This document shows, piece after piece, positions 1 to 10,823 of a stretch of 51,583 bases of DNA. Source of the stretch: Gammaproteobacteria bacterium RIFCSPHIGHO2_12_FULL_63_22 (lineage in GTDB: Bacteria > Pseudomonadota > Gammaproteobacteria > Xanthomonadales > Xanthomonadaceae). The notes beneath the pieces were generated by a model. The model was given only the letters and a program-made list of their open reading frames with translations, was not told the DNA's origin and made no database searches. The position numbers and the translations under genes were made by a program. The DNA is taken from assembly GCA_001801685.1 (NCBI GenBank), contig MGYJ01000099.1, positions 1 to 51,583 of the forward strand, in the 5' to 3' direction. Each line of letters begins with the position of its first letter. The first letter of the stretch is position 1.

Positions 1-78
1 AGCGACGGGCTACCGAAACTTATCGCGCTGCGTTAAGGTCAAGACTGAACAACGTATTTCCTCCGATCCGGGTAGCAC

Positions 79-588
79 ATGAATCTCAATCCCTTTTCCT
101 GGCCGTTCCGGTCCCAGTTCCTGTTCGGCTTCGTTGCCTGTGCGAGCCTGCTGGCCTACGCCGGCTTCGCGCAATACGGCCAACTGTTCGAACCGTGCCC
201 ACTGTGCATCTTCCAGCGCGTGGCCATGGCCGCAACGGCAGTCGTGGCCCTGATCGGCGCGTTGCACTCGCCGCGGTCTGCGGGCGGTCGTCGGACCTAC
301 GGCCTGCTCGCGTTCCTGGCGGCCGGCACGGGCGCCGCGATTGCCGGGCGCCATGTCTGGCTGCAGCATCTGCCCCCCGACCAGGTGCCTGCCTGCGGCC
401 CAGGCCTGTCGTACATGGTCGAATCCATGCCCAGCTATCTGGACGTGGTGAAGAAGGTGCTCCAGGGCTCCGGCGAATGCGCGAAGGTTGACTGGACCTT
501 CGTCGGATTTTCGATGCCGGAATGGACCCTGCTTTGCTTCGTCCTGCTCGCCGTTGGCGCGCTAGTCGCCGGTTTCCGCAAGCGATAG
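79..588 (+). CDS. dsbB: Disulfide bond formation protein DsbB
   Basis: Inner-membrane quinone reductase that reoxidises periplasmic DsbA and passes electrons to ubiquinone. The 169-residue length is normal for DsbB. The first redox pair is visible as CPLC (C40/C43) just after TM1. The second periplasmic pair is C106 and C134 in the loop before the last membrane segment. Four hydrophobic segments can be read (about 14-31, 46-63, 75-92, 143-163), and the C-terminus is basic (FRKR). The ATG at 79 has no strong Shine-Dalgarno sequence, but the next Met is inside the protein core. It is a single gene at the left edge; its promoter would lie in the short stretch 1-78. The CPLC motif and the second cysteine pair leave little doubt about the family. 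Confidence 0.95.
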   Translation: MNLNPFSWPFRSQFLFGFVACASLLAYAGFAQYGQLFEPCPLCIFQRVAMAATAVVALIGALHSPRSAGGRRTYGLLAFLAAGTGAAIAGRHVWLQHLPPDQVPACGPGLSYMVESMPSYLDVVKKVLQGSGECAKVDWTFVGFSMPEWTLLCFVLLAVGALVAGFRKR

Positions 589-619
589 GTGGATTACTCC
601 ACTTCGACGGCCCATGAAT

Positions 620-640
620 ACGGGCTGTAAGATAACCAAA
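620..640 (+). promoter_or_regulatory. Candidate promoter of the class II DAHP synthase gene
   Basis: A -10-like TAAGAT lies at 628-633, with a poor -35-like TTCGAC at 603-608 (19-base spacer). It would give a start near 640 and a leader of about 25 bases to the ATG at 665. It is weak by consensus. Its position argues for the ATG at 665 rather than the one at 614. Confidence 0.3.
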
Positions 641-664
641 ACCCGAGCAAACGACAGATACGTG

Positions 665-2059
665 ATGAACGCGACCGACCGACCGATGCAGCCTGTTTCC
701 GTTCCCGCCGGATGGAGCCCGGACAGCTGGCGCGTACATCCCGCCACGCAGCAGCCGCAGTATCCCGACGCGGCCGCCCTGGCGGCGGTGCAGGCCGAAC
801 TCGGCGTATTGCCCCCGCTGGTGACGTCCTGGGAAATCCTCGCGCTCAAGAAGCAGATCGCCGAAGCGCAGGAAGGCAAGCGCTTCCTGCTGCAGGGCGG
901 CGATTGCGCGGAGAGTTTCAGCGATTGCGAGTCGGGCCTGATTTCGAACCGCCTCAAAGTGCTCCTGCAGATGAGCCTCGTGCTGTTGCACGGGTTGCGC
1001 CTGCCCGTCGTTCGCGTGGGTCGATTCGCCGGGCAGTATGCCAAGCCGCGTTCGACCGATACCGAGACCCGTGGCGAAGTCACCTTGCCCAGCTATCGCG
1101 GCGATTTCATCAACCAGCCGGATTTCAGTGTCGAAGCACGCACGGCTGATCCGCGACGCATGGTGAAAGGCCACGCCCGTTCGGCTATGACGATGAATTT
1201 CGTACGTGCCTTGATCGACGGCGGTTTCGCCGACTTGCATCACCCCGAATATTGGGACCTGGGCTGGGTGCGGCACTCGCCCCTGTCCGAGGAATACCAC
1301 CGGATGGTAGCCGCGGTCGCTGATGCGGTTCGATTCATGGAAACCATTTCCGGCGAATCGCTGCACAACCTCAACCGTGCCGACTTCTACACGTCGCACG
1401 AGGCTTTGCTGCTCCCGTACGAAGAGGCGCTGACGCGGCAAGTGCCGCGCCAATGGGGTTGGTTCAACCTGAGCACGCACTTCCCGTGGATCGGCATGCG
1501 GACTGCGGCGCTCGACGGCGCGCACGTGGAATATTTCCGCGGGCTGCGCAATCCAGTGGCGGTGAAGATCGGCCCGTCGGTGAATGTCGACCAGCTGTTG
1601 CGCCTTGCAGACGTATTGAATCCCGACAACGAGCCAGGCCGCCTGAGCTTCATCCAGCGCATGGGTGCCGGCAAGGTCGAGGAGAAATTGCCGGCGCTGG
1701 TCCAGGCGGTGCAACGCGAGGGCAAGCGGGTGCTTTGGATCTGCGATCCCATGCACGGCAACACCGAGTCCACGTCGAACGGTTTCAAGACCCGCCGGTT
1801 CGAGAACATCCAGGCCGAGCTCGATCGCAGCTTCGATATCCACGCCGGACTGGGTTCGCGCCTGGGTGGCGTCCATCTGGAACTGACGGGTGAGAACGTG
1901 ACCGAGTGCCTTGGCGGCGCGCGTGAGCTGACCGAGACGGACCTGGAGCGTGCCTACCGGTCGACGGTGGACCCGCGTCTCAATTACGAGCAGTCGCTGG
2001 AGATCGCGATGCTGATCGTCCGCAAGCAGTCAGGATTGGCCCGCCCCAGGCAGGCGTGA
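665..2059 (+). CDS. Class II 3-deoxy-7-phosphoheptulonate synthase (DAHP synthase)
   Basis: First step of the shikimate pathway: condenses phosphoenolpyruvate and erythrose 4-phosphate to DAHP, in the cytoplasm. From the ATG at 665 the protein has 464 residues, the usual length of the plant/actinobacterial-type (class II) family. Family features are the N-terminal W-S/T-P-x-S-W block (residues 17-22), GGDCAESF around C81 (metal-binding Cys), a GQYAKPRS block and, near the C-terminus, the GGxHxELTGxNVTEC block. An in-frame ATG at 614 would add 17 residues with no family similarity and lies upstream of a possible -10, so I chose 665. It is unrelated in sequence to E. coli AroF/G/H. The next gene is convergent. 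No feedback-inhibition site can be judged by eye. Confidence 0.93.
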   Translation: MNATDRPMQPVSVPAGWSPDSWRVHPATQQPQYPDAAALAAVQAELGVLPPLVTSWEILALKKQIAEAQEGKRFLLQGGDCAESFSDCESGLISNRLKVLLQMSLVLLHGLRLPVVRVGRFAGQYAKPRSTDTETRGEVTLPSYRGDFINQPDFSVEARTADPRRMVKGHARSAMTMNFVRALIDGGFADLHHPEYWDLGWVRHSPLSEEYHRMVAAVADAVRFMETISGESLHNLNRADFYTSHEALLLPYEEALTRQVPRQWGWFNLSTHFPWIGMRTAALDGAHVEYFRGLRNPVAVKIGPSVNVDQLLRLADVLNPDNEPGRLSFIQRMGAGKVEEKLPALVQAVQREGKRVLWICDPMHGNTESTSNGFKTRRFENIQAELDRSFDIHAGLGSRLGGVHLELTGENVTECLGGARELTETDLERAYRSTVDPRLNYEQSLEIAMLIVRKQSGLARPRQA

Positions 2060-2072
2060 GGCGGGCAAGCGT

Positions 2073-2102
2073 GACGCGGACGAAGCGGAGTACATCCGCG
2101 TC
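2073..2102. terminator. Hairpin between convergent genes
   Basis: An 8-bp inverted repeat, GACGCGGA (2073-2080) and TCCGCGTC (2095-2102), with a 14-base loop, sits between the converging DAHP synthase and amidase genes. No T-run follows on either strand, so it is at best a weak or Rho-assisted terminator. Confidence 0.3.
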
Positions 2103-2126
2103 GGCCGAATCGGGTAATCAGCCAGA

Positions 2127-3719
2127 TCAGGGGGCGAGCGTCGGCCGATATTGCGGTGGCTTGCGGGCCTTGGTCGCCTGCTCGAAGGCGTAGGCGAAGC
2201 CGAGCAACTCCGGCTCGCTGTACGCGCGGCCCATGAAGGCCAGTCCGATTGGCAATTCGCGAACGTCACCCATCGGCACAGTAATGCTGGGCGTACCCGC
2301 GACTGCGGCGACGCCATAGCCGGCGCCGACGAAGTGGTCGGCCAGCACCGGGTCCGTCGGCCACGCAGGCGACATGCTCGGCGCGATGAGCGCATCGAGT
2401 TTGTTCTTGTCGAGTACGGCAAGCAGGCCTTCCTTGCCGGCGAGACGTCGCGCGTCGTTGCGAGCCTTGATATACGCGGCGTCGGTGAGCGGGCCCTTGG
2501 ACTGCGCAAGCTCGAAGATTTCCTGTCCGAAGATCGGCATCGCCTTGTCGGCGTTGGTCTTGTTCCAGGCGATCAGCGCCTCCAGCGACGCATGCGGCGA
2601 GCCGGAATTCTTCAAGTAGGAATTTAAGCCATCCTTGAATTCGTACAGCAGCACTTCGTATTCCGGTGCATTCCATTTGTCGTAAGTGTCGATCTTCACG
2701 TCGATCACCTCGGCGCCGGCGGCCTTCAACGCCGCGATGGATTTTTCAGTGGCTGCGTCCACATCCGGGTGATAGCCCATCGCCTGGCGTGTCAGGCCGA
2801 AGCGCTTGCCTTTGAGGCTATCGGCCTTGAGGAACGCGCTGTAGTCCTCGGGAATGTTCCCGGCCGCCGCATGTCCGGCGGGATCGGCTTCGTCCACGCC
2901 CGCGAGTGCATTCAGCAGCATCGCCACGTCGGCAACATTGCGGCCCATCGGGCCTGCGGTGTCCTGGCTTATCGAAATCGGGATGATGCCGTTGCGACTG
3001 ACCAGGCCCACCGTCGGCTTCAGCCCAACCAGGCCGCTGACGGATGCCGGGCAAATGATGCTGCCATCGGTCTCGGTGCCGACGCCGATGCTGGCCAGGC
3101 TCGCCGCGATGGCGGTGCCCGTGCCGGCACTGGAGCCGCAGGGATTGCGGTCAAGCACATAGGCATTTCGCGTCTGCCCGCCGCGCGAGCTCCAGCCGGA
3201 CGTGGACCGGGTAGAGCGGAAATTCGCCCATTCGCTCAAGTTGGTCTTGCCCAGGATGATGGCACCTGCGGTGCGAAGCCGCGCGACGATGAAGGCATCC
3301 TTCGTGGGCCGATTGTCCGCCAGCGCGAGGGAGCCCGCGGAGTTGGCCATGCCGACGGTATCGATGTTGTCCTTCAACAACACCGGGATGCCATGCATGG
3401 GGCCACGCACCTTGCCGGCCTTTCGCTCGGCATCCATCGCATCAGCATCCTTCAACGCATCCGGATTCAATTCGATGACTGAATTGAGCGAAGGCCCGGC
3501 CTTGTCCACGGAGGCAATACGGTCGAGGTAGGCCTGGGTCAGCGCGCGTGAGGTGAGTTCGCCGGATTCGAGTTTCTTGCGCGCGTCGGTGGCGCTGAGT
3601 TCGGCGACATCCAGGGCTGGCGCGGCGCTGGCGGCGCCCGGTGTGGCAGGCATCGGAGTCGGCTCCGGCTTGCAGGCGGCAAGGACGGAGAGGGCGAGCA
3701 ACAAGACCAGGCGGCGCAT
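2127..3719 (-). CDS. Amidase-signature family lipoprotein
   Basis: Amide hydrolase of the amidase-signature family, probably anchored in a membrane facing the periplasm. The 530-residue protein starts at 3719 (MRRLVLLLALSVLAAC), giving a clear lipobox with C16 as the lipidated residue; a longer reading upstream adds a non-signal extension and was rejected. The Ser-cisSer-Lys triad is visible: K116 in PVLLKDNID, cis-Ser S197 in CGSSAGTG and nucleophile S220 in TETDGSI. The substrate is unknown; the family includes enantioselective amidases, peptide amidases and, in cytoplasmic form, GatA. Export argues against GatA. The gene lies downstream of typA on the same strand, but a terminator separates them, so it probably has its own promoter at about 3720-3757. 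Confidence 0.9.
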   Translation of the reverse strand: MRRLVLLLALSVLAACKPEPTPMPATPGAASAAPALDVAELSATDARKKLESGELTSRALTQAYLDRIASVDKAGPSLNSVIELNPDALKDADAMDAERKAGKVRGPMHGIPVLLKDNIDTVGMANSAGSLALADNRPTKDAFIVARLRTAGAIILGKTNLSEWANFRSTRSTSGWSSRGGQTRNAYVLDRNPCGSSAGTGTAIAASLASIGVGTETDGSIICPASVSGLVGLKPTVGLVSRNGIIPISISQDTAGPMGRNVADVAMLLNALAGVDEADPAGHAAAGNIPEDYSAFLKADSLKGKRFGLTRQAMGYHPDVDAATEKSIAALKAAGAEVIDVKIDTYDKWNAPEYEVLLYEFKDGLNSYLKNSGSPHASLEALIAWNKTNADKAMPIFGQEIFELAQSKGPLTDAAYIKARNDARRLAGKEGLLAVLDKNKLDALIAPSMSPAWPTDPVLADHFVGAGYGVAAVAGTPSITVPMGDVRELPIGLAFMGRAYSEPELLGFAYAFEQATKARKPPQYRPTLAP

Positions 3720-3757
3720 GCGGATTCCCCTGTAACGGCGATGGAGGCGATGGCAAG

Positions 3758-3794
3758 AAAAAGGCCCGGTGGCGTCATGCGCCATCGGGCCTTT
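3758..3794 (-). terminator. Rho-independent terminator of typA
   Basis: A 12-bp stem with one mismatch (GGCCCGGTGGCG at 3763-3774 against CGCCATCGGGCC at 3780-3791) has a 5-base loop. On the minus strand it is followed by a run of five T (3762-3758). It follows the typA stop by about 60 bases and separates typA from the amidase gene. Confidence 0.75.
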
Positions 3795-3856
3795 CAAGTA
3801 TTACGCTTCGCCGCTGGCGCCGCAATCAACGGCGCGTGACGACTAGCTGCCGGCCA

Positions 3857-5698
3857 TCAACCGCGATTGGACTTCTTGCGCTCGTTTTCGGTGCGGTCCT
3901 TCTTGCGAAGGCGGATCGCGACCGGTGTGACTTCCACCAGCTCGTCGTCCTCGATGAATTCCAGCGCCTGCTCGAGCGACATCTTGATCGGCGGGATCAG
4001 GCCTTCATCGTCATCCTTGCCCGAGGCGCGGAAGTTGGTGAGCTGCTTGGCGCGCAAGGCGTTGACGGTAAGGTCGTTGTCCTTGGAATGGATGCCGACG
4101 ATCTGGCCTTCGTAGATTTCCTCGCCCGGATCGATCATCAGGCGGCCGCGTTCCTGCATCATCATCTGTGCGTACGGCGGGGAAGGGCCGGTGCCGTTGC
4201 TGATCATCACGCCGTTCTGGCGTTCGGCGATGGCGCCTTCCGAGCGCGGACCAAAATGGTCGAACACGTGGAACAGCAAGCCAGTGCCAGCAGTAATCGT
4301 GCGGAACTCGGTCTGGAAACCGATCAGGCCGCGGGCCGGGATCATGAAGTCGATGCGGACGCGACCCTTGCCATCGGGTTCCATGTTGGTGAGTTGCGCG
4401 CGGCGCTCGCCCAGGCGCTGCATGACGCCGCCCTGGTACTGCTCTTCAAGATCCACCACCAACGCTTCGATCGGCTCCATCTTCTGGCCGTCGATCACCT
4501 TCACGATGACTTCCGGACGGGAGACGGCGAGTTCGTAACCTTCGCGGCGCATGGTTTCAATCAGGATCGACAGGTGCAATTCGCCGCGGCCGCTGACCTT
4601 GAACTTGTCGGCGTCGTCGGTTTCTTCAACCTTCAGCGCGACGTTGTGCAGGGCTTCGCGCATCAGGCGGTCGCGCAACTGGCGCGACGTGAGGAACTTG
4701 CCACCGCTGCGATCCTTGACGCCGGCGAACGGGGAATTGTTCACCTGGAAGGTCATGCTGATGGTCGGTTCGTCGACGGTAAGCACGGGCAGCTGCTCGG
4801 GCTTGTCCACGGCGCATATGGTGTCGGAGATGCCGAGGTTTTCGATGCCCGAGATGGCGATGATGTCGCCCGCGTTGGCTTCTTCAACTTCCAGGCGCTC
4901 GAGGCCCAGGAAGCCCATGACCTGCATGACCTTGCCCTGGCGGACCTTGCCTTCGCGATCGACGATGGAGACCTGGGTGTTCGGCTTGATGCGACCGCGC
5001 TGCACGCGACCGATGCCGATGATGCCGACATAGTTGCTGTAGCTGAGCGAGGTGACGCGCATCTGGAACGGGCCTTCCATGTCCACCGGCGGCGGCGGGA
5101 CGTGGTCGACGATGGCCTGGAACAAGGGGGTCATGTCGCCGCTTCGCACGTCCGGCTCGAGGCCGGCGTAGCCCTGCAGCGCCGATGCGTAGACGGTGTG
5201 GAAGTCGAGCTGGTCGTCGGTGGCGCCGAGGCGGTCGAACAGGTCGAAGGTCTGGTCGAGGACCCAGCCCGGACGCGCGCCCGGACGGTCGACCTTGTTG
5301 ACCACGACGATCGGCTTGAAGCCCATCGCGAAGGCCTTCTGGGTGACGAAGCGGGTCTGCGGCATCGGGCCGTCCATCGCGTCGACCAGGATCAGTACGG
5401 AATCGACCATCGACAGCACGCGCTCGACCTCGCCACCAAAGTCGGCGTGGCCTGGGGTGTCGACGATGTTGATGCGGTATTCCTCGCCGGCAGGCGACTT
5501 CCAGCGGATGGCGGTGTTCTTGGAAAGGATGGTGATGCCGCGTTCCTTTTCCAGGTCGTTGCTGTCCATCATGCGGTCGGTGGTGACCGTGCGCTCGCTG
5601 AACGTGCCGGACTGCTTGAGCAGCTGGTCGACGAGGGTGGTTTTGCCGTGGTCGACGTGGGCGACGATGGCGACGTTGCGAAGCTTTTCGATGGACAT
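3857..5698 (-). CDS. typA: Ribosome-associated GTPase TypA/BipA
   Basis: Translational GTPase that binds the 70S ribosome and helps 50S assembly and stress or cold adaptation. From the ATG at 5698 the protein has 613 residues, as expected (about 605-615). N-terminal G domain: P-loop AHVDHGKTT (residues 13-21), switch region ending in [13 protein letters not shown], and [10 protein letters not shown]. Domain II, the EF-G-like domains III/V and the BipA-specific C-terminal domain follow in order. The same frame stays open upstream to about 6166, but that part runs antisense to the cyclophilin gene and was excluded. It is divergently transcribed from the cyclophilin gene, with a shared promoter region of 123 bases. 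Confidence 0.97.
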   Translation of the reverse strand: MSIEKLRNVAIVAHVDHGKTTLVDQLLKQSGTFSERTVTTDRMMDSNDLEKERGITILSKNTAIRWKSPAGEEYRINIVDTPGHADFGGEVERVLSMVDSVLILVDAMDGPMPQTRFVTQKAFAMGFKPIVVVNKVDRPGARPGWVLDQTFDLFDRLGATDDQLDFHTVYASALQGYAGLEPDVRSGDMTPLFQAIVDHVPPPPVDMEGPFQMRVTSLSYSNYVGIIGIGRVQRGRIKPNTQVSIVDREGKVRQGKVMQVMGFLGLERLEVEEANAGDIIAISGIENLGISDTICAVDKPEQLPVLTVDEPTISMTFQVNNSPFAGVKDRSGGKFLTSRQLRDRLMREALHNVALKVEETDDADKFKVSGRGELHLSILIETMRREGYELAVSRPEVIVKVIDGQKMEPIEALVVDLEEQYQGGVMQRLGERRAQLTNMEPDGKGRVRIDFMIPARGLIGFQTEFRTITAGTGLLFHVFDHFGPRSEGAIAERQNGVMISNGTGPSPPYAQMMMQERGRLMIDPGEEIYEGQIVGIHSKDNDLTVNALRAKQLTNFRASGKDDDEGLIPPIKMSLEQALEFIEDDELVEVTPVAIRLRKKDRTENERKKSNRG

Positions 5699-5749
5699 GG
5701 GTCTAGGCGCACCGGTGCCGGGCGCACTGTCTGATGAGGGAAGCCGAAT

Positions 5750-5755
5750 ATTATA
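5750..5755 (-). promoter_or_regulatory. Consensus -10 element upstream of typA
   Basis: Read on the minus strand, 5755-5750 is a perfect TATAAT, about 50 bases upstream of the typA ATG. No good -35 lies at 16-18 bases (the closest TTGGAG-like hexamer is 21 bases away). The element lies in the divergent typA/cyclophilin interval. Confidence 0.5.
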
Positions 5756-5821
5756 GCCCAGACGCGGAGCTGGCGCTCCAATATGGCATCCTAGGCGGCT
5801 AGACCCACCCGGAGCACGTCC

Positions 5822-6328
5822 ATGTCTGAACTGATTGCGACCTTCAACACCTCCCGCGGCCCCATCCGCACCCGCCTGCACGCCGACAAGACGCCGGTTA
5901 CCGTGGCCAGCTTCGTCAACCTGGTCAAGCGCGGCTATTACGACGGCCTGAGCTTCCACCGGGTCATCCCCGACTTCATGATCCAGGGCGGTTGCCCGCA
6001 GGGTTCGGGAACCGGCGGTCCGGGTTACCGGTTCGAGGACGAACCGCGCGCCGACCTGCGCCATGACAAGCCTGGTGTGCTGTCCATGGCCAATGCCGGT
6101 CCGCGCACCAACGGCAGCCAGTTCTTCATCACGCATGTGGCCACACCATGGCTCGACGGCAAGCACACCGTGTTTGGCGAAGTGCTGGGTGCGGAAGACA
6201 TGGCGGTCGTCAACGCGATCCGCGGTGGCGACAAGATCGAGAGCGTCACCCTGAGCGGCGATGCAGACACCGTGCTGGCCGCGCAGGCACCCCGCGTTGC
6301 CGAGTGGAACCAGGTGCTGGGCGCCTGA
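5822..6328 (+). CDS. ppiB: Cyclophilin-type peptidyl-prolyl cis-trans isomerase
   Basis: Catalyses proline cis-trans isomerisation during folding. 168 residues with no signal peptide, so cytoplasmic (PpiB-like rather than PpiA). Cyclophilin motifs: [14 protein letters not shown] with the catalytic Arg, then [17 protein letters not shown], and a W/HTVFGEV-like region (KHTVFGEVL). The start at 5822 is supported by GGAG at 5811-5814, seven bases upstream. Single gene, divergent from typA; a weak GC hairpin without a T-run follows the stop. Confidence 0.93.
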   Translation: MSELIATFNTSRGPIRTRLHADKTPVTVASFVNLVKRGYYDGLSFHRVIPDFMIQGGCPQGSGTGGPGYRFEDEPRADLRHDKPGVLSMANAGPRTNGSQFFITHVATPWLDGKHTVFGEVLGAEDMAVVNAIRGGDKIESVTLSGDADTVLAAQAPRVAEWNQVLGA

Positions 6329-6336
6329 TACACGGG

Positions 6337-6360
6337 CCGGGGCTGCTTTTGCCGCCCCGG
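6337..6360 (+). terminator. GC-rich hairpin after the cyclophilin gene
   Basis: A 7-bp perfect stem, CCGGGGC (6337-6343) and GCCCCGG (6354-6360), with a 10-base loop, begins nine bases after the stop codon. It has no T-tract, so termination would be inefficient or Rho-assisted. Confidence 0.4.
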
Positions 6361-6376
6361 TCGCTGGAACTGGCTA

Positions 6377-6385
6377 TGTTATAAT
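6377..6385 (+). promoter_or_regulatory. Extended -10 promoter of the aminotransferase gene
   Basis: A perfect extended -10, TG-N-TATAAT, spans 6377-6385. No clear -35 is needed for this class. The start would be near 6392, leaving a leader of about 55 bases to the ATG at 6448. It stands out as one of the best promoter matches in the window and probably drives the aminotransferase and mdh. Confidence 0.7.
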
Positions 6386-6447
6386 TTTGCGGTTTTCCGG
6401 GCTGTAAATGCGCCCGATTCAACCATCCAGTCCAGCAGAGGTCCACG

Positions 6448-7647
6448 ATGCCCCAACTCGCTAGCCGCATGGGCCGCGCCAAGCCCAGTGCCATCATGGC
6501 CGTTGCCGAAAAAGCAAAGGCGCTCAAGGCCGCGGGCCGCGACATCATCAGCTTCTCCATCGGCGTGCCGAATTTCCTGCCTGGCGACCACGTGTACGCC
6601 GCCGCGCGCGCCGCGCTGGACAAGGACTCCGGCCAGTACGGGTCCAACCGCGGTTCCGATGCGCTGCTGGACGCTTTCCTTGCGCATATCGAAGCCGTCG
6701 GCCTGACCGGATACACCCGTGCGAATTGCTCCACGGGCATCGGCGCCAAGCACGTCCTGTTCAACCTTGCGGAAGCATTGCTCGATGAGGGCGACACCAT
6801 CGCCTACGCCGTTCCGTACTGGACGACCTACGCCGACATCGCCGACATCAGCAATGCGAAGCGCCTCGAGTTGCCGTGCCCCGCCAGCCAGAATTACAAG
6901 CTGACGCCGGCGCAGCTGGAAGCGGCCCTGGCTACCAAGCCCAAGATTTTCCTGTTCAACAATCCGAACAATCCAACCGGCATGGTCTATACCCGCGAGG
7001 AAGTGGCGGCGCTGGCCGACGTGCTGGTTCGCTATCCGGATACCTGGATTGTCGCTGACGACATCTACAACCGCATGGTGTTCGACGGCCTGGGTTATCA
7101 CAATTTCCTGCACACGCAGCCCGCGCTGCGTGACCGGCTGGTCTTCGTCGACTCCTTGTCGAAGACTTACGGCATGCCTGGCTGGCGCGTTGGTTTCATG
7201 GTCGGGCCCGAATCGGTGGCCAAGGCCGTCACCACGCTGAATTCCAACCACATCACCAACATCCCCGAAGTCGTTACCGCTGCCGCGATTGCAGCGCTGA
7301 CCGGTCCGCAGGATGTGCCCACGATGCGCAACGCCGAATTCCAGGCCAAGCGCGACAGCGTGATGGCGGTGATGAATTCGATCCCCGGCGTCATCTGCCC
7401 GCGGCCGCAGGGTGCGTTCTACGTGTTCCCGGACATTTCCTGTGCCTTCGGAAAGTCGCACGGCAGCATGCGCATCGACAACGACGTGGACTTCTGCAAC
7501 GCGTTGCTCGAGGCCAAGGGCGTCGCCTGCGTGCCGGGCTCGGCCTTCGGCGAGCCGCGCGCGCTGCGCATTTCGTACACCTGCCCAAGCGCCCAGTTGC
7601 CGGAAGGCATGCGCCGCTTCCAGGAATTTTTTGCCGAACTCGCCTGA
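6448..7647 (+). CDS. PLP-dependent class I aminotransferase (aspartate aminotransferase-like)
   Basis: Fold-type I aminotransferase, probably interconverting aspartate/2-oxoglutarate and oxaloacetate/glutamate. 399 residues. The PLP Lys is K239 in DSLSKTYGMPGWRVG; NNPNNPTG (171-178), ADDIYNRM (Asp for the PLP nitrogen) and the carboxylate-binding Arg in LRISYTC are all visible. AGAGG lies about nine bases upstream of the ATG. An extended -10 precedes it, and mdh follows after 45 bases, so the two probably share a transcript and meet at oxaloacetate. The exact amino-donor specificity (aspartate versus aromatic or alanine) cannot be read from the sequence. Confidence 0.88.
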   Translation: MPQLASRMGRAKPSAIMAVAEKAKALKAAGRDIISFSIGVPNFLPGDHVYAAARAALDKDSGQYGSNRGSDALLDAFLAHIEAVGLTGYTRANCSTGIGAKHVLFNLAEALLDEGDTIAYAVPYWTTYADIADISNAKRLELPCPASQNYKLTPAQLEAALATKPKIFLFNNPNNPTGMVYTREEVAALADVLVRYPDTWIVADDIYNRMVFDGLGYHNFLHTQPALRDRLVFVDSLSKTYGMPGWRVGFMVGPESVAKAVTTLNSNHITNIPEVVTAAAIAALTGPQDVPTMRNAEFQAKRDSVMAVMNSIPGVICPRPQGAFYVFPDISCAFGKSHGSMRIDNDVDFCNALLEAKGVACVPGSAFGEPRALRISYTCPSAQLPEGMRRFQEFFAELA

Positions 7648-7692
7648 TCGGCGCATCCGTCAAATCCAAACTCAAGACCCAAGGAATCCACG

Positions 7693-8679
<987 letters not shown>

Positions 8680-8693
8680 TCGAACACTTGATG

Positions 8694-8713
8694 AGGCGGC
8701 CTGCGGGCCGCCT
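8694..8713 (+). terminator. Hairpin between mdh and prpB
   Basis: A perfect 8-bp stem, AGGCGGCC (8694-8701) and GGCCGCCT (8706-8713), with a 4-base TGCG loop. Only a short T/C-rich stretch follows. It ends eleven bases before the prpB Shine-Dalgarno, so it could end the mdh transcript or reduce read-through into prpBC. Confidence 0.5.
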
Positions 8714-8734
8714 TCGTCATTGCGAGGAGGAATG

Positions 8735-9625
8735 ATGGACAAGCAACTTTCCGCGGGCGCGCGTTTTCGCGCCGCGGTCCAGGCCGAGCACCCGCTGCAG
8801 GTCGTTGGCACGATCACCGCGTTTGCCGCATTGATGGCCAAGCGCAGCGGCTTCCAGGCGATCTACCTTTCGGGTGGCGGTGTTGCCGCCAATTCGCTCG
8901 GCATGCCAGACCTCGGCGTCAGCACGATGGAAGACGTGCTGATCGACATTCGCCGCATCACCGACGCCTGCGACCTGCCGCTGCTGGTCGACGCCGATAC
9001 CGGCTGGGGCGGCGCGTTCAACATCGCGCGCACCGTGCGGTCCTTCATCAAGGCCGGCGCGGCCGGCATGCACATCGAGGACCAGGTCGGTAACAAGCGC
9101 TGCGGCCACCGGCCCGGCAAGGCCCTGGTGTCGCGCAATGAAATGGTCGATCGCGTAAAAGCTGCGGTGGATGCGCGCACGAACGACTTCGTCATCATGG
9201 CGCGCACCGATGCGATCGCCGTGGAAGGCATAGAGCCCGCCATCGAGCGCGCGGTAGCATGCGTCGAAGCCGGCGCCGACATGATTTTCCCGGAGGCGAT
9301 CTACACGCTCGAGCAGTATCGCCAGTTCAAGGATGCGGTGAAGGTGCCGATACTCGCGAACATCACCGAATTCGGACAGACGCCGTTGTTCACCACGGAC
9401 GAACTCGGCGGCGCAGGCGTGGATATCGTGCTGTATTGCTGCGGCGCATATCGCGCCATGAACAAGGGCGCGCAGACCTTCTACGAAACCGTGCGCCGCG
9501 AAGGCACGCAGAAGTCGGCCGTGCCCATCATGCAGACGCGCGCCGAACTCTACGATTTCCTCGACTACCACCAATACGAAGACAAGCTCGACCAGTTGTT
9601 CGCCAAGGGCGACGGCGAGGAATAA
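8735..9625 (+). CDS. prpB: 2-methylisocitrate lyase
   Basis: Last step of the 2-methylcitrate cycle: cleaves 2-methylisocitrate to pyruvate and succinate. 296 residues from 8735. Isocitrate-lyase/PEP-mutase fold, with the metal-binding DADTGWGG (87-94), HIEDQ, and the catalytic loop KRCGH with C123. Two ATG codons lie in tandem (8732, 8735). AGGAGG at 8725-8730 is better placed for the second; the first would leave one base. prpC follows after 13 bases with its own AGGAG, so the two form one unit. No prpR-type regulator and no dehydratase gene lie beside them. Confidence 0.95.
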   Translation: MDKQLSAGARFRAAVQAEHPLQVVGTITAFAALMAKRSGFQAIYLSGGGVAANSLGMPDLGVSTMEDVLIDIRRITDACDLPLLVDADTGWGGAFNIARTVRSFIKAGAAGMHIEDQVGNKRCGHRPGKALVSRNEMVDRVKAAVDARTNDFVIMARTDAIAVEGIEPAIERAVACVEAGADMIFPEAIYTLEQYRQFKDAVKVPILANITEFGQTPLFTTDELGGAGVDIVLYCCGAYRAMNKGAQTFYETVRREGTQKSAVPIMQTRAELYDFLDYHQYEDKLDQLFAKGDGEE

Positions 9626-9638
9626 TCAGGAGCACATG

Positions 9639-10790
9639 ATGAGCGATACCCCGAGCAACCTGCCGAAGCCGAAGAAGTCCGTTGCACTCAGTGGCACTGC
9701 CGCGGGCAATACCGCGCTGTGTACCGTGGGGCGCAGTGGCAATGACCTGCATTACCGCGGCTTCGACATCAAGGACCTCGCAACGCGGTCCACCTTCGAG
9801 GAAGTGGCGCATTTGCTGGTGCACGGCAAGCTGCCGACGGCATCGCAGCTCAAGGCCTATCGCACCAAGTTGAAGCGCCTTCGCGGCCTGCCGGCCATCG
9901 TCACCGATGCACTGGAACTAATTCCCGCAAACGCGCATCCCATGGATGTCTTGCGCACCGGTTGCTCGGTGCTGGGCACCGTGCTTCCGGAGCGCGAAAC
10001 CCATCCGGAATCGGAAGCGCGCGATATCGCCGATCGCCTGATGGCGAGCTTCGGTTCGATGCTGCTTTATTGGTGGCATTTCACGCGCAACGGCCGCCGC
10101 ATCGAATGCGAGACGGACGACGACACGATTGCCGGGCACTTCCTGCACCTGCTGCACGGCCACATGCCGAGCAACCTGCACGAGCGCGCGCTGGACCGTT
10201 CACTCATCCTGTATGCCGAGCATGAATTCAACGCGAGCACGTTCGCCGCGCGCGTGATCGCCGGCACCGGATCGGACATGTTCAGTTGCATCACCGGCGC
10301 CATCGGCGCGCTGCGCGGGCCGAAGCACGGCGGCGCCAATGAAGTTGCGATGGACATCATCAGCCGCTACGACAATGCCGATGACGCCGAGGCGGATATT
10401 CGCGCCCGCGTGGAACGCAAGGAAATCGTGATCGGCTTCGGCCATCCGGTTTACACCATCGGCGATCCGCGCAATCCGATCATCAAGGAAACCTCGCGCG
10501 AACTTTGCGCGCAGGGCGGAAACCAGAACTTGTTCGATGTCAGCGAGCGAATCGAAACGCTGATGTGGGATTTGAAGAAGATGTTCCCGAACCTGGACTG
10601 GTTCAGCGCGTCGGCCTACCACATGATGGGAATCCCGACCGCCATGTTCACGCCGCTGTTCGTGATCGCGCGCACCAGCGGCTGGTCCGCGCATGTCATC
10701 GAGCAACGCATCGACGGCAAGATCATTCGTCCCAGCGCGAACTATGTCGGACCGGAAGACCGCGATTACGTGGAACTCGACAAACGCTGA
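9639..10790 (+). CDS. prpC: 2-methylcitrate synthase
   Basis: Condenses propionyl-CoA with oxaloacetate to 2-methylcitrate. 383 residues, the short citrate-synthase type without the N-terminal extension of GltA, which together with adjacent prpB supports PrpC rather than citrate synthase. The catalytic triad regions are visible: His in GPKHGGANE, His in GFGHPVY and Asp in LDWFSASAY. Tandem ATG codons occur at 9636 and 9639; AGGAG at 9628-9632 gives six bases of spacing to 9639, which I chose. The next gene is convergent, so the prp unit in this window is only prpB-prpC. Confidence 0.94.
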   Translation: MSDTPSNLPKPKKSVALSGTAAGNTALCTVGRSGNDLHYRGFDIKDLATRSTFEEVAHLLVHGKLPTASQLKAYRTKLKRLRGLPAIVTDALELIPANAHPMDVLRTGCSVLGTVLPERETHPESEARDIADRLMASFGSMLLYWWHFTRNGRRIECETDDDTIAGHFLHLLHGHMPSNLHERALDRSLILYAEHEFNASTFAARVIAGTGSDMFSCITGAIGALRGPKHGGANEVAMDIISRYDNADDAEADIRARVERKEIVIGFGHPVYTIGDPRNPIIKETSRELCAQGGNQNLFDVSERIETLMWDLKKMFPNLDWFSASAYHMMGIPTAMFTPLFVIARTSGWSAHVIEQRIDGKIIRPSANYVGPEDRDYVELDKR

Positions 10791-10823
10791 TCAGAATCGC
10801 AGGCCAAGCCGGCGATCCTTGAT

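Noticed and set aside
5699-6166. Continuous open frame extending TypA by 156 codons upstream
   Set aside because: The extension is antisense to the cyclophilin gene and lacks any TypA similarity; the family start MSIEKL is at 5698.
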